5,936 nucleotides of DNA, taken from Gemmatimonadota bacterium. Its GTDB lineage: Bacteria > Gemmatimonadota > Gemmatimonadetes > Longimicrobiales > Gaopeijiaceae. Positions 1 to 5,898 of this stretch are shown here, one piece after another; position 1 is the stretch's first letter, and each line of letters begins with the position of its first letter. The DNA lies in the NCBI GenBank assembly GCA_003567615.1, contig PWZC01000065.1:1-5936 (forward strand). The letters run 5' to 3'. The notes under the pieces were generated by a model that saw only the letters and a program-made list of their open reading frames with translations, did not search any database and had not been told where the DNA came from. The translations under genes were made by a program, and so were the position numbers.

Positions 1-521
1 AGCATCCCCACCAGGATCATGATGTTCGCCACCAGGGGAAGGAGCGCCGTGACCATGACGTCCTTCAGGATTCCCACGTCTCCGATGATCCGAACCACCA
101 GATCGCCGGATCGTGCCCGGTCATGGAAGCGGCCCTGGAGATCCTGGAGATGGAGAAAGAGGTCGTGGCGAACCCGGGTCAGAACCCGGTTCCCGGCCAG
201 GGCGAAGGCCACGGTGGAGGAGTAGGCCGAGATGGCCCGGACCAGGGCGATGGCCACCACAGCCACGGCACAGAGGAGGATCAGGGTGCCTGGGGTGGCG
301 GAGGCGTCTCCGGGCGAGCCCGGAAGTGCGCCATGACCGGTAAAGCTGTCGATGACGAACTTGAGGGGCCAGGGCGTGAGGAGGCGCATCCCCACTTCCA
401 GGAAGAGCGCGAGTACCCCCCCGATCAGGAGCTTCCTCTCCTCCCGGAGAAAGGGTGCGAAGCGCTGCACGAAGGGCCGTAGCTGCCGCAAGGCCCCCCT
501 CAGGGTGGACGGGCGACTCAC
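1..521 (-). CDS. ABC exporter, N-terminal transmembrane domain (partial, cut by window start)
   Basis: The visible part is 173 codons. It matches the start of the six-helix membrane domain of ABC exporters (ABC_membrane, the MsbA/multidrug/lipid-export type); the ATPase domain would lie outside the window. The first hydrophobic helix spans about residues 31-50, followed by TPWPLKFVID (49-58), a sequence typical of this class. The second helix is about 78-98. The coupling-region sequence RFHDRARSGDLVVRIIGDVG (131-150) corresponds to the family pattern 'F-D-R-x-x-x-G-D-L-x-x-R-x-x-x-D-V'. A third helix begins near 155. The start is GTG at 521, which overlaps the TGA of the upstream glycosyltransferase as GTGA and has AGGAGG 6 nt before it. 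Such proteins work as dimers in the inner membrane and flip lipid-linked or other amphipathic substrates using ATP. Being last in line behind three glycosyltransferases suggests export of a glycosylated product; the substrate is unknown. The family call is firm, the role is inferred. Confidence 0.9.
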   Translation of the reverse strand, partial: MSRPSTLRGALRQLRPFVQRFAPFLREERKLLIGGVLALFLEVGMRLLTPWPLKFVIDSFTGHGALPGSPGDASATPGTLILLCAVAVVAIALVRAISAYSSTVAFALAGNRVLTRVRHDLFLHLQDLQGRFHDRARSGDLVVRIIGDVGILKDVMVTALLPLVANIMILVGM

Positions 522-1786
522 AGGCGGCCTCCTGCCGGCACGAGGGCCTCCCGTTTGAAGGCACGTACCTCCCGGAGGATACGTCCGACGACGTGATCCC
601 ACGTGAAGTTCTCGTGGATCCGCCGGCGGGCGCTGGTTCCCAGGCGTTCCCGGAGGGACGGATCCACCGTCAGGCGCAGGATTGCCTCCGCAAGGGACCC
701 GGCATCACCGGGGGTCACCAGAAGTCCGTGGTCCCCGTTCGAGATGATGTCCTCGATGGTACCGAAGCGGCTCGCCACCACCGGGAGTCCGGCAGCCATG
801 TACTCGAGGATCTTGAGAGGCGAGAAGTAGAAGTCGGACGGGTCGACCGGTGCGGGGTACGGGGCTACCGCCACATCCATGGCCGAGAGGAGCCGGGGGA
901 TCGCCGCGTGGGGGACTGCGCCGGTGAAGTCGACGTGGGCGGCCATGTTCCGTCTCGCCACCTCCTCTTCCAGGGTGGAGCGCTGGGGTCCGTCGCCGAC
1001 GATGAGGAGCCTGAAGTCGGAGCCCCCGCCCAGGCGCCCCCCGTCCCGGAGGCGGGCCATGGCCCGGATGAGAATCTCCACACCGTGCCAGGGCTTCAAC
1101 GTCCCCACGAAACCGACGGTGAACGGATCGTCCTGAGACCGTGAGCGGGATCGTGCTCCTATCTCGTATGGGCTGGACGCTAGCTCGAAGCGGCGGGGAT
1201 CGACCCCGTTGGGGATGACCAGCGTCTGCCCATCGGAGTTCGGATCGATGGAGCGGATCCAGCGGGCCACAGGCTCGGAAACCGCCACGCGAAGATGGGC
1301 CGAGCGGAGGGCGGACCGGGTCACCTCGAGGGCCCCATCCCCGTCGCAGAGTTCTCGATGGCGCCCCTGTTCTTCCACCAGCGGCGCATTCACCTCGAGG
1401 ACGGAGGGAACCCCGGCATCCGATGCATAGCGCATCCCCTGGTCGCTCCAGAGCGAGTACCTCTGATAGATGAGGTCGAAGGGACCGAGCCGCTCAAGCT
1501 CCTGGCGGAGCACATGGTCGAACGCCCGGGCCTGGCGCTCGCGAGCGGCGGCGTCCGGGCCCCTGGGAGCCGGAAGGGTGTGGACCGGCACATCAGTGAG
1601 CCCGGACGGGGCCTCTCCTCCTCGCCGGCATGTGAAGATCTCCGGTCGATGGCCCGCGCGGGACAGGGTGCGGACCACCTCCTGAACATGGATGGAGGCC
1701 CCCTTTCGACCGAATACAGGCACGCCGGGGTCGGTGCATACGTACCCGATTCGAAGGGGTGGTCCAGAGGAGGGATCAGGCCGCAT
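518..1786 (-). CDS. Family 4 glycosyltransferase (GT-B fold)
   Basis: A 422-residue protein of normal length for a retaining GT4 enzyme, which transfers a sugar from a nucleotide-sugar donor in the cytoplasm. The N-terminal acceptor-side Rossmann domain starts at LRIGYVCTDPG (11-21) and contains the glycine-bearing loop FGRKGASIHVQEVVRTL (25-41). The hinge and C-terminal donor domain start near IPNGVD (191-196), with GFVGTLKPWHGVEILI (225-240), LLIVGDGP (260-267), VDFTGAV (285-291) and FSPLKILEYMAAGLPVV (321-337). In the EX7E region the second Glu is E328, while the position of the first is Tyr320; FYFSPLK-x-x-EYMA sequences of this kind are usual in one GT4 subgroup. There is no signal peptide or membrane helix. 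A short Arg/Ser-rich insert (211-217) is probably a loop. The ATG at 1786 overlaps the upstream gene by 11 nt and has AGGAGGT 8 nt ahead. Donor and acceptor are not predictable. Confidence 0.93.
   Translation of the reverse strand: MRPDPSSGPPLRIGYVCTDPGVPVFGRKGASIHVQEVVRTLSRAGHRPEIFTCRRGGEAPSGLTDVPVHTLPAPRGPDAAARERQARAFDHVLRQELERLGPFDLIYQRYSLWSDQGMRYASDAGVPSVLEVNAPLVEEQGRHRELCDGDGALEVTRSALRSAHLRVAVSEPVARWIRSIDPNSDGQTLVIPNGVDPRRFELASSPYEIGARSRSRSQDDPFTVGFVGTLKPWHGVEILIRAMARLRDGGRLGGGSDFRLLIVGDGPQRSTLEEEVARRNMAAHVDFTGAVPHAAIPRLLSAMDVAVAPYPAPVDPSDFYFSPLKILEYMAAGLPVVASRFGTIEDIISNGDHGLLVTPGDAGSLAEAILRLTVDPSLRERLGTSARRRIHENFTWDHVVGRILREVRAFKREALVPAGGRL
528..533 (-). promoter_or_regulatory. Ribosome binding site of the ABC exporter gene
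   Basis: AGGAGG on the minus strand lies 6 nt before the GTG at 521. It sits inside the last codons of the preceding glycosyltransferase gene. It decides the unusual GTG start and supports translational coupling through the GTGA overlap. Confidence 0.8.
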
Positions 1787-3005
1787 GGGTCTGGACCTCC
1801 TGCTTCAGCTCGAAGTGGGTCCGGAGGAGCGCGGCGTTTCGTCGGACGTCGAACCTCTCTTCGATTCGTCTGCGGGCGTGTCGGGCCAACCGGCCGGCCA
1901 ACTCCTGGTCCGCAAGGAGGCGCTCGGAGGCGTGGGCCAGTGCCTCCGGGTCCCGGGGCGGCACGAGGAGTCCGGTGACGCCGTCATCCACGAGTTCGGG
2001 AATCCCCGTCACCGGCGTCGACACGCACGGAACTCCGAGAGCCATGGCCTCCAGAAGCACTGTTGGAAGTCCGTCCCGATCCCCGGTCGATGCTTCGATG
2101 CAGGGGGCGGCCAGGAGGGTGGATCGCTTCAACTCGTCCAGTACCTTCTGCCTCGGCAGGGGACCGACCAACTCCACGAGGTCTTCCACTTCCAGGTCCC
2201 GAATCAGGGCCTCGAGTTCGGCCCGCCCATCTCCCGCACCTACGATGCGACACTGGAAGGGAGTCCCGCGTGCGCGGAGTTCGGCGCAGGCCTTCACGAG
2301 AAACGGGAAGCCCTTCTTCTCCACCAGGCGTCCGACGGCAAGGATCCTCCCTGAGGGCCGGGGTCCGGCGGCAAAGGGAAAGTCGGAAAGGTCCAGACCG
2401 TTGTAGATCCGGCTGACACCCTCAGCGGCCCGCCCGAATCGGCGTCGAAGATCGGCGACATTGAAATCGCTCACGGTCACCACCGATGAGGCCTGGCTCA
2501 GCTTGATGCGCAGGTCCCTGTCGTCCACCTCCTCGTGGAAGATGTCCTTGGCGTGAGCCGTGAAGGTGTATCGGATCCCGGCGAGGCGGGCCGCGAGACG
2601 AGCCACCGATGTCGCGGATGTGGCGAAGTGGGCGTGGAGATGGTGGATGCCCCGGTCCCGGACCTGGAGGGCCAGCTCCATGGCCTGATAGACGACGCAG
2701 GGATCGGTCTCCCCGGCCCCCTCAATCACCTCGGTGGCCCCGGGCAGCTCTCGCATCACCACCTTCAGCGTTCGCCAGAACACCCTTGAGCGTACGGACC
2801 GGGCTCCCGGGAGGTACGTCACCGGCGCTCGCACCCGCCCGATTTCCGCCTGGAAGTGGCTGTCGACTGGAGCGCGCAGGGCGAAGATGGAGATGTTGAT
2901 TCCGGCCTGCTCGTGAGCCAGGATCTCATTCACCACGAAGGTCTCCGAGAATCTCGGATATCGCTTCACGACGTATCCCACATGGGGTGTCTTCGGGTTG
3001 CTCAT
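1776..3005 (-). CDS. Family 4 glycosyltransferase, WcaL-like (colanic-acid type)
   Basis: A 409-residue GT4 enzyme. The N-terminal sequence HVGYVVKRYPRFSETFVVNEI (8-28), including SETF, is characteristic of WcaL/EPS-type glycosyltransferases, as are HHLHAHFA (121-128) and FTAHAKDIF (148-156). The donor domain contains VSRIYNGLDLSDF (197-209), ILAVGRLVEKKGFPFLV (221-237), the glycine loop RIVGAGDG (253-260), and the active-site stretch GDRDGLPTVLLEAMALGVP (308-326). Here the EX7E motif reads D311-x7-E319, an Asp for the first Glu, as in many relatives with GDRDG. It probably adds one sugar to a growing glycan at the cytoplasmic face of the membrane. I chose the ATG at 3005, not an in-frame ATG at 3164. 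AAAGGAGGT lies 5 nt before 3005, it overlaps the upstream stop as ATGA, and the extra 53 residues would be family-atypical and lie wholly within the upstream gene. The family is clear; the linkage made is unknown. Confidence 0.93.
   Translation of the reverse strand: MSNPKTPHVGYVVKRYPRFSETFVVNEILAHEQAGINISIFALRAPVDSHFQAEIGRVRAPVTYLPGARSVRSRVFWRTLKVVMRELPGATEVIEGAGETDPCVVYQAMELALQVRDRGIHHLHAHFATSATSVARLAARLAGIRYTFTAHAKDIFHEEVDDRDLRIKLSQASSVVTVSDFNVADLRRRFGRAAEGVSRIYNGLDLSDFPFAAGPRPSGRILAVGRLVEKKGFPFLVKACAELRARGTPFQCRIVGAGDGRAELEALIRDLEVEDLVELVGPLPRQKVLDELKRSTLLAAPCIEASTGDRDGLPTVLLEAMALGVPCVSTPVTGIPELVDDGVTGLLVPPRDPEALAHASERLLADQELAGRLARHARRRIEERFDVRRNAALLRTHFELKQEVQTHAA
1795..1801 (-). promoter_or_regulatory. 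Ribosome binding site of the second GT4 gene
   Basis: AGGAGGT on the minus strand, 8 nt before the ATG at 1786, lies within the Gln-Glu-Val codons near the end of the upstream glycosyltransferase gene. It supports this start even though it creates an 11-nt overlap. Confidence 0.8.
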
Positions 3006-4255
3006 GACTGACCTCCTTTCTGGCTTGACCGGTCGAAGATGAAGCCGGCTCCCTGTTCCTTCCGGTCTGTGAGTTCGAGGGTGAGATGGCGCAGACGCTC
3101 GAGGCCCTTGAAGTCGACGCGTCGAGTGGAGTCCTTCTGGAGGGGGGAGTCCTTCTCCATCCACTGCGAGAGTGCCGAGGGGGTCAGAACGTCGGGGTGG
3201 AGCCAGTCCAGCAGCCCCAGCCCGCCCATCCGCTCGGCTCGGATCCTCTGTTCCTGTCGCGGCTTGACCCGGGGGACCACGAGAGCCCGACGACGGCTGA
3301 TGAGGACCTCGCAGACAGAGTTGTATCCGGCCATGGAGATGACGCCGTCCGCCGCATTCACCAGTCCTGAGGTTCCGGGCACGAAGTCGAGGACCTGCAG
3401 GTCGCGGCGCGCTCCGGAGATCTTCCGGATCCGGTCCCGGGAGTCCTGCGGCAGGTAGGGGCCCTGGACAAGGACTCCCCGCTTCCCTTCGGGGAATTCG
3501 GCTTCGGCAAACGCCTCAGCCAGCCGACCCCCGTCCTGACCGCCACCTGTATGGCAGAGCAGGTAGGGTCCCGGCGCTTCGCCTGGACGTCGACCCCCCG
3601 CCGACCCGCCCCGGAGTGATGCTGCGGGGGAGGGATCGTCGTGGTGCCGGCGGGGATCGAGGTACCCTGTGAATCTGGTCCGGCGGGATACGGCAGAACT
3701 GAATCCACATTCCCTGATGAGGTCGTAGATGCGCGGGTCCCCGTAGACCCAGACGGCATCATAGAATTCCTCGACCACCTCATCGCTCCCGTTGCCCGCC
3801 CACTCGCTACGGACCTGCTCCGGCTCATCGAGAATGTCCCTGAGGCCCAGGACCACGCGGGTCCCTCGAGCCCTCAGGTGTTCAAGGGAGGGCAGCAACT
3901 CTCCGCAGAGACCTGCCGGGTGCTTGTCCACGATGAGGAGATCGGGGCGATAGGCCTCCAGTGCCGACGTGAGAACATTCCGTCTGACCTCAGCGAGATG
4001 AGCCGCTTCGATGCCGAGTCGCCGGGGTCGATACTGTCCATTCCCGGTCTTCTTCAGCCCCGGCAACGTGAGGCAGCCAACCGATTCAGGGAGCCCGAAT
4101 CGGGTGAGTTCAGGCGCACCTGCGATGAGGAGGATGGCTGCGGCTGTGGGGGGCTGCGAGAGGGAAGTGGCGATGAGAGCGTTTCGCCTCAAGTGTCCCA
4201 GCCCCATCCCGTCGTGGGAGTAGAGTGCAACGCGAAGAGGAGGGGGCTGGGACAT
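3002..4255 (-). CDS. COG4671-type predicted glycosyltransferase (MurG-like GT-B)
   Basis: A 417-residue protein resembling the 'predicted glycosyl transferase' family COG4671, related to MurG and GT28. Diagnostic stretches are the N-terminal YSHDGMGLGHLRRNALIA (12-29) and DLLIVDKHPAGLCGEL (105-120), followed by RVVLGLRDILDEPEQVRSEW (133-152). The C-terminal donor domain has LLCHTGGGQDGG (232-243), VLDFVPG (288-294), a MurG-like MAGYNSVCEVL (308-318) and VPRVKPRQEQRIRAERM (327-343). A polar, low-complexity linker (about 201-229) joins the two lobes. No signal peptide or membrane helix is seen. The start chosen is the ATG at 4255, seven residues before the conserved first strand. An in-frame ATG at 4375 would add 40 residues without family character and run through a hairpin. 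The Shine-Dalgarno is poor (GGAG only 2 nt away), unlike the other genes. It is first in the operon, so it may control the rest. Members are mostly uncharacterised; activity is inferred. Confidence 0.85.
   Translation of the reverse strand: MSQPPPLRVALYSHDGMGLGHLRRNALIATSLSQPPTAAAILLIAGAPELTRFGLPESVGCLTLPGLKKTGNGQYRPRRLGIEAAHLAEVRRNVLTSALEAYRPDLLIVDKHPAGLCGELLPSLEHLRARGTRVVLGLRDILDEPEQVRSEWAGNGSDEVVEEFYDAVWVYGDPRIYDLIRECGFSSAVSRRTRFTGYLDPRRHHDDPSPAASLRGGSAGGRRPGEAPGPYLLCHTGGGQDGGRLAEAFAEAEFPEGKRGVLVQGPYLPQDSRDRIRKISGARRDLQVLDFVPGTSGLVNAADGVISMAGYNSVCEVLISRRRALVVPRVKPRQEQRIRAERMGGLGLLDWLHPDVLTPSALSQWMEKDSPLQKDSTRRVDFKGLERLRHLTLELTDRKEQGAGFIFDRSSQKGGQS
3011..3019 (-). promoter_or_regulatory. 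Ribosome binding site deciding the start of the WcaL-like gene
   Basis: AAAGGAGGT, close to a perfect anti-16S match, is 5 nt before the ATG at 3005. It sits in the Lys-Gly-Gly codons at the end of the upstream COG4671-type gene and argues strongly against the longer reading from 3164. Confidence 0.88.
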
Positions 4256-4273
4256 GACTCCGCCGGTTAGCGA

Positions 4274-4320
4274 GGAATGGATTGCTAGGCTTGCCCGTTG
4301 GAAGGGGCAATGTCCATTCC
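4274..4320 (-). promoter_or_regulatory. Two-part inverted repeat / hairpin in the leader of the glycosyltransferase operon
   Basis: The outer arms GGAATGGA (4274-4281) and TCCATTCC (4313-4320) are perfect 8-bp complements. Inside them TTGCCC (4291-4296) and GGGCAA (4305-4310) form a perfect 6-bp stem around an 8-nt loop. The internal bulge is asymmetric: 9 nt on one side (4282-4290) and 2 nt on the other (4311-4312). The structure ends 18 nt before the ATG at 4255. No run of T follows on the minus strand, so it is not a classical terminator. It could be a structured 5' leader or a protein-binding site. The arms are seen directly; any function is inference. Confidence 0.5.
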
Positions 4321-4321
4321 T

Positions 4322-4339
4322 TGCGCTTCGCCCTGCGCA
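4322..4339. repeat. Small inverted repeat TGCGC/GCGCA
   Basis: Perfect 5-bp arms (4322-4326 and 4335-4339) flank an 8-nt centre, one base beyond the larger hairpin. An arm this short in GC-rich DNA can occur by chance, so it is recorded as a weak accessory to the neighbouring structure. Confidence 0.3.
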
Positions 4340-4401
4340 GACACCTGACACGATTCCCGTAAACGTCATTCCCACAATACGTTACCAGAACACACCGTGG
4401 G

Positions 4402-4420
4402 CTCCCCGGACCTCGGGGAG
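4402..4420. repeat. GC-rich palindrome, possible operator
   Basis: CTCCCCG (4402-4408) and CGGGGAG (4414-4420) are perfect 7-bp complements around GACCT. It lies near the middle of the divergent region, 120 bp upstream of the activator ATG and 147 bp upstream of the glycosyltransferase start. The two half-sites with a 5-bp centre resemble a dimeric regulator site. As RNA it would be a stable hairpin, but no T-run follows directly on either strand, so a terminator is unlikely. Confidence 0.4.
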
Positions 4421-4539
4421 ACCCCTCGGCACGCACTGTTTTGTTGCATCAACTGAGTACACCGACCCATTTTGTACTTGGGGCGTGATGTCTCCACCCT
4501 GCCTCCTGCCTGTCCAGTCCCCAACCGGCCCCCAACTCA

Positions 4540-5898
4540 ATGGCCCCAATGCGGCTCCTCACGTTGCTTTCCGACGGGGCGCTCGATCCCGAGGCCCCAA
4601 ATGGGAAGGCCGCGGCCTTCGAGATGGTTCGGGCCGCTACCCTGTCGGAACTCCTGCAGAAGCTTCCCAGCGAGGAGTGGGCTGCCGTCATCCTTTCGTT
4701 GGATTCCGAGCTGGTGAGCGAGGTGATCGTGGAGCGGATCGCGCGAGCTCCGGGGTGCGGAGCCCTCATTCTCACGGCGCCCGGTGCTGAGTTGGGCGCG
4801 GCCCTCCTCTCTCAACGGGTGGGCGCGCTGGCGCTGATTCAGGAACCGTTCGGCCTGGACGAGATTGCTCGACGACTGGAACTCCTCGGCGACGAAGGAC
4901 CGGTGGCCCACCTTTCCGACCAGTCCGGGCAGGGTGCCGACGCCCCGCCCTCCCCGCGACTCCTGGGCGAGAGCCAGGCCATGGCGGCCCTGTTCGAGTC
5001 GATCGCGCGAGTCGCCGCGTCGGATGCTACGGTCCTCATCACCGGGGAATCGGGTACGGGAAAGGAGGTCGTGGCACAAACGCTGCACGAACACAGCGCC
5101 CGCGTGTCCGGTCCTTTCGTGGCCGTGAACTGCGCCGCCATTCCCGAGCAACTCCTGGAGTCGGAGCTCTTCGGGCAAGAAAAGGGAGCCTTTACCGGTG
5201 CATCGGCAGCCAGAATCGGCCGCTTCGAGCGAGCCTCCGGCGGAACTCTATTCCTGGACGAGATCGGGGACATGAGCATGGTCCTGCAGGCCAAGCTCCT
5301 GCGCGCCCTCGAATCCCGACAGGTCGAGCCTCTGGGTGCCATCCAGTCCCGGCCCATCGACGTCCGGGTCATCGCCGCCACGAACCAGGATCTGAGTAGC
5401 GCCATGTCGGAGGGCGGTTTCCGCGAGGACCTCTACTTCCGCCTGGCCGTGGTGGAGCTTTCACTTCCTCCGCTCCGGGAACGGCCGGAGGACATCCGAC
5501 CACTTGCCCTCCACTTCGCAGCGCTCCAGGCCCGCCGATACGGCAGGCCCATCGAGGCCATCACGGAAGCGGCCCTCCAGAGACTGGCTGCGTACGACTG
5601 GCCCGGAAACGTGCGTGAGCTTCGAAACGTCCTGGATCGGGCCGTACTTCTCGCGGTGGGTTCCACCCTCCGGGTTGGGCACCTCCGACTCGATAGTGCC
5701 TCCCCACGAGCGTCGCCCCGCTCCGCTCGCGAGCAGGGAATGGGGTACCCTACCAGCTTCTCCCTTGCCCAGGTGGAGGCCGACCACATCTCCCGGGTGA
5801 TGGACTCCGTCGATGGGCAGTTGGGCCTGGCCGCCGAGGTCCTGGGGATCCATCGGAACACGTTGTCACGAAAGCTGCGAGCCGGAGGCCCCGAATGA
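4540..5898 (+). CDS. Sigma-54-dependent transcriptional activator (NtrC type) with degenerate receiver domain
   Basis: A 452-residue bacterial enhancer-binding protein. Residues 4-117 look like a response-regulator receiver: ALILTAPG (75-82) and GALALIQEPFGLDEIARRL (95-113) match the T/S strand and the KPF region. However, the conserved Lys is Glu102, only one Asp (D12) stands in the acidic pocket, and Ser53 aligns at or near the phospho-Asp position, with D55 close by. The AAA+ domain (about 141-380) is complete: Walker A GESGTGKE (169-176), ESELFG (207-212), GAFTGA (216-221) for sigma-54 contact, Walker B GGTLFLDE (234-241), FREDLYFRL (294-302) with the arginine fingers, and WPGNVREL (354-361). 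A Ser/Arg-rich linker leads to a Fis-type helix-turn-helix (about 408-447, GLAAEVLGIHRNTLSRKL). It should hydrolyse ATP to open sigma-54 promoters. No Shine-Dalgarno precedes either the ATG at 4540 or the in-frame ATG at 4549; both starts are possible. An in-frame stop at 4486 excludes much longer readings. Confidence 0.95.
   Translation: MAPMRLLTLLSDGALDPEAPNGKAAAFEMVRAATLSELLQKLPSEEWAAVILSLDSELVSEVIVERIARAPGCGALILTAPGAELGAALLSQRVGALALIQEPFGLDEIARRLELLGDEGPVAHLSDQSGQGADAPPSPRLLGESQAMAALFESIARVAASDATVLITGESGTGKEVVAQTLHEHSARVSGPFVAVNCAAIPEQLLESELFGQEKGAFTGASAARIGRFERASGGTLFLDEIGDMSMVLQAKLLRALESRQVEPLGAIQSRPIDVRVIAATNQDLSSAMSEGGFREDLYFRLAVVELSLPPLRERPEDIRPLALHFAALQARRYGRPIEAITEAALQRLAAYDWPGNVRELRNVLDRAVLLAVGSTLRVGHLRLDSASPRASPRSAREQGMGYPTSFSLAQVEADHISRVMDSVDGQLGLAAEVLGIHRNTLSRKLRAGGPE
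5884..5888 (+). promoter_or_regulatory. Ribosome binding site for a gene starting at 5895
   Basis: GGAGG lies 6 nt ahead of an ATG at 5895 and inside the last codons of the activator. The good spacing is the main reason for calling a downstream gene at the window end. Confidence 0.55.

Larger units (their letters stand above)
4256..4539. promoter_or_regulatory. Divergent intergenic region, expected to hold both promoters
   Basis: This 284-bp stretch separates the minus-strand glycosyltransferase operon from the plus-strand activator gene and is the only sizeable non-coding segment. The part at 4437-4480 is visibly richer in A and T than the surroundings, as expected near promoters. I found no convincing -35/-10 pair on either strand and no sigma-54 GG-N10-GC element. 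It contains three inverted repeats, listed separately. No RNA gene or small coding region with a credible start is apparent. Confidence 0.6.

Noticed and set aside
121..564. Minus-strand open frame of 147 codons starting at 564
   Set aside because: The frame that starts with GTG at 521 gives clear ABC exporter helices and the RSGDLVVRIIGDVG stretch. The 147-codon frame is out of phase with it and Pro/Arg/Gly-rich.
1692..2354. Long open frame on the plus strand (about 220 codons) opposite the two GT4 genes
   Set aside because: It is antisense to well-supported glycosyltransferase motifs, and its translation shows no domain or compositional sense. Such shadows are normal in GC-rich DNA.
3006..3164. 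N-terminal extension of the WcaL-like protein to an ATG at 3164
   Set aside because: The 53 extra residues lie wholly inside the upstream gene and lack family character, and the ATG at 3005 has a near-perfect ribosome site.
3641..4270. Plus-strand open frame of about 209 codons opposite the COG4671-type gene
   Set aside because: It mirrors the conserved minus-strand coding sequence and has no recognisable motif of its own.
4256..4375. N-terminal extension of the COG4671-type protein to an ATG at 4375
   Set aside because: Homologous proteins begin just before the YSHDG strand. The extension has no domain character and runs through a nested hairpin that looks non-coding.
4402..4442. Rho-independent terminator formed by the 4402-4420 hairpin and the T-rich run at 4437-4442
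   Set aside because: The T-rich run starts 17 nt after the stem rather than directly after it, and no gene converges on this site.
4427..4449. Possible sigma-54 promoter (CGGCACG ... TTGCAT) upstream of the activator
   Set aside because: The two elements resemble the -24 and -12 boxes, but GG (4428-4429) and GC (4446-4447) are separated by 16 nt instead of the required 10.
4441..4480. Sigma-70 promoter candidates (TTGTTG, TTGCAT, TGTACT) for the activator
   Set aside because: No pair of boxes has an acceptable 16-18 nt spacing with good matches in both.
4537..5178. Minus-strand open frame opposite the activator's N-terminal half
   Set aside because: The opposite strand encodes the receiver-like domain and Walker A in a continuous, motif-rich frame, so this is a shadow.
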